In this document: positions 63,740 through 64,000 of the stretch, piece by piece
How the letters are laid out: the number at the start of each line of letters is the position of its first letter
Numbering within the stretch: the stretch's first letter is position 1
Source of the DNA: Pseudomonadota bacterium
Lineage (GTDB): Bacteria > Pseudomonadota > Gammaproteobacteria > Burkholderiales > JAKAFK01
Reading direction: 5' to 3'
DNA length: 64,000 nucleotides
Assembly: GCA_021817985.1 (NCBI GenBank)
Contig: JAKAFK010000004.1
Location: 40,187 to 104,186 of the forward strand
The notes under the pieces: generated by a model
The model's input: only the letters and a program-made list of their open reading frames with translations
Told to the model about the DNA's origin: nothing
Databases searched by the model: none
Position numbers and translations under genes: made by a program

Positions 63740-64000
63740 CGTCATGGCGTACAGCTCAAATGGCACTCGCCGAAGCGGATGGGGCTCCGCGCATGGCGGC
63801 ACCATGACATCGTCGGCAAACGGCCCGTCGCGGTCGATGCCGGTTTCGATCAGGATGCCGGCAAAGGCGGTCACGGGCCTCATCCACACCATGCTCTGCC
63901 GCGGCAATTCAGGCATCGAGGCACGCGCGCGGCCGCCCGATCGGTCTCGTCAGACCCGTCGAACCATGGACGCCGACAGCCCTTGAGGGGGCACGGTTTC
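63740..64000. other. Right end of window
   Basis: 261 bases after the protease stop. No gene with supportable features is seen; a short rightward open frame (63744-63986) and a leftward frame overlapping the protease end show no family resemblance. Confidence 0.4.

Noticed and set aside
63371..63916. Leftward open frame at the window end
   Set aside because: It overlaps the C-terminal coding sequence of the protease and the unique part resembles no family.

Overview
The window is GC-rich, densely packed DNA from a Gram-negative proteobacterium. It shows outer-membrane barrels, a type II secretion system, Lol-type lipoproteins, sigma-54/NtrC-style promoters and exosortase-sorted proteins. A DsrE-like sulfur-carrier-family protein beside a FadL-type porin would fit a chemolithotrophic beta- or gammaproteobacterium, but the taxonomic guess is weak. 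No tRNA, rRNA, CRISPR array or insertion sequence was recognised.

Layout. (1) 1-6,450 is mainly housekeeping: the 5' end of glnA with an NtrC/sigma-54 control region, a cation diffusion facilitator, aroE, mtgA, a flavin disulfide oxidoreductase, a histone-H1-like Lys/Ala protein and a small glutamic-type intramembrane protease of the JDVT-CTERM system (MrtJ). (2) 6,636-15,855 is a surface-protein region: a TPR-sulfotransferase, a VPLPA/PEP-CTERM protein, an orphan secreted protein, a large JDVT-CTERM protein, a FadL-type porin and a DsrE-like protein. (3) 16,258-22,457 is a four-gene sugar module (glycosyltransferase, heparinase-like lyase, WecB epimerase, bi-domain oxidoreductase). (4) 22,913-24,741 holds two PEP-CTERM proteins on the plus strand. 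(5) 24,851-31,292 is the exosortase core: a methyltransferase, a TPR lipoprotein, a WecA-type priming transferase and XrtD. (6) 32,116-49,057 is the exopolysaccharide export and assembly cluster: glycosyltransferases, a sulfotransferase, Wzy- and Wzx-like proteins, a LamG/glycosidase-like protein, a TIGR03790-like protein, an ExeA-type ATPase, a Wzc-like pair, an outer-membrane barrel and a Wza-like export protein. (7) 49,463-60,503 is a complete type II secretion operon, gspC to gspN. (8) 60,868-63,739 encodes a standalone propeptide-like lipoprotein followed by a subtilisin-like JDVT-CTERM protease.

How it fits together. The cell appears to make a secreted, possibly sulfated polysaccharide and to decorate its surface by two C-terminal sorting routes: XrtD for VPLPA/PEP-CTERM tails and MrtJ for Cys-containing JDVT-CTERM tails. 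Two paralogues in region 2 share the same N-terminal domain but carry different sorting tails. All three PEP-CTERM genes have a good -24/-12 (sigma-54) promoter match upstream. The type II secretion system is a plausible carrier for the JDVT substrates. The tail swap, the sigma-54 pattern, the propeptide-like gene before the JDVT protease and a tyrosine-kinase-like protein lacking its Walker A lysine are the main points of interest.
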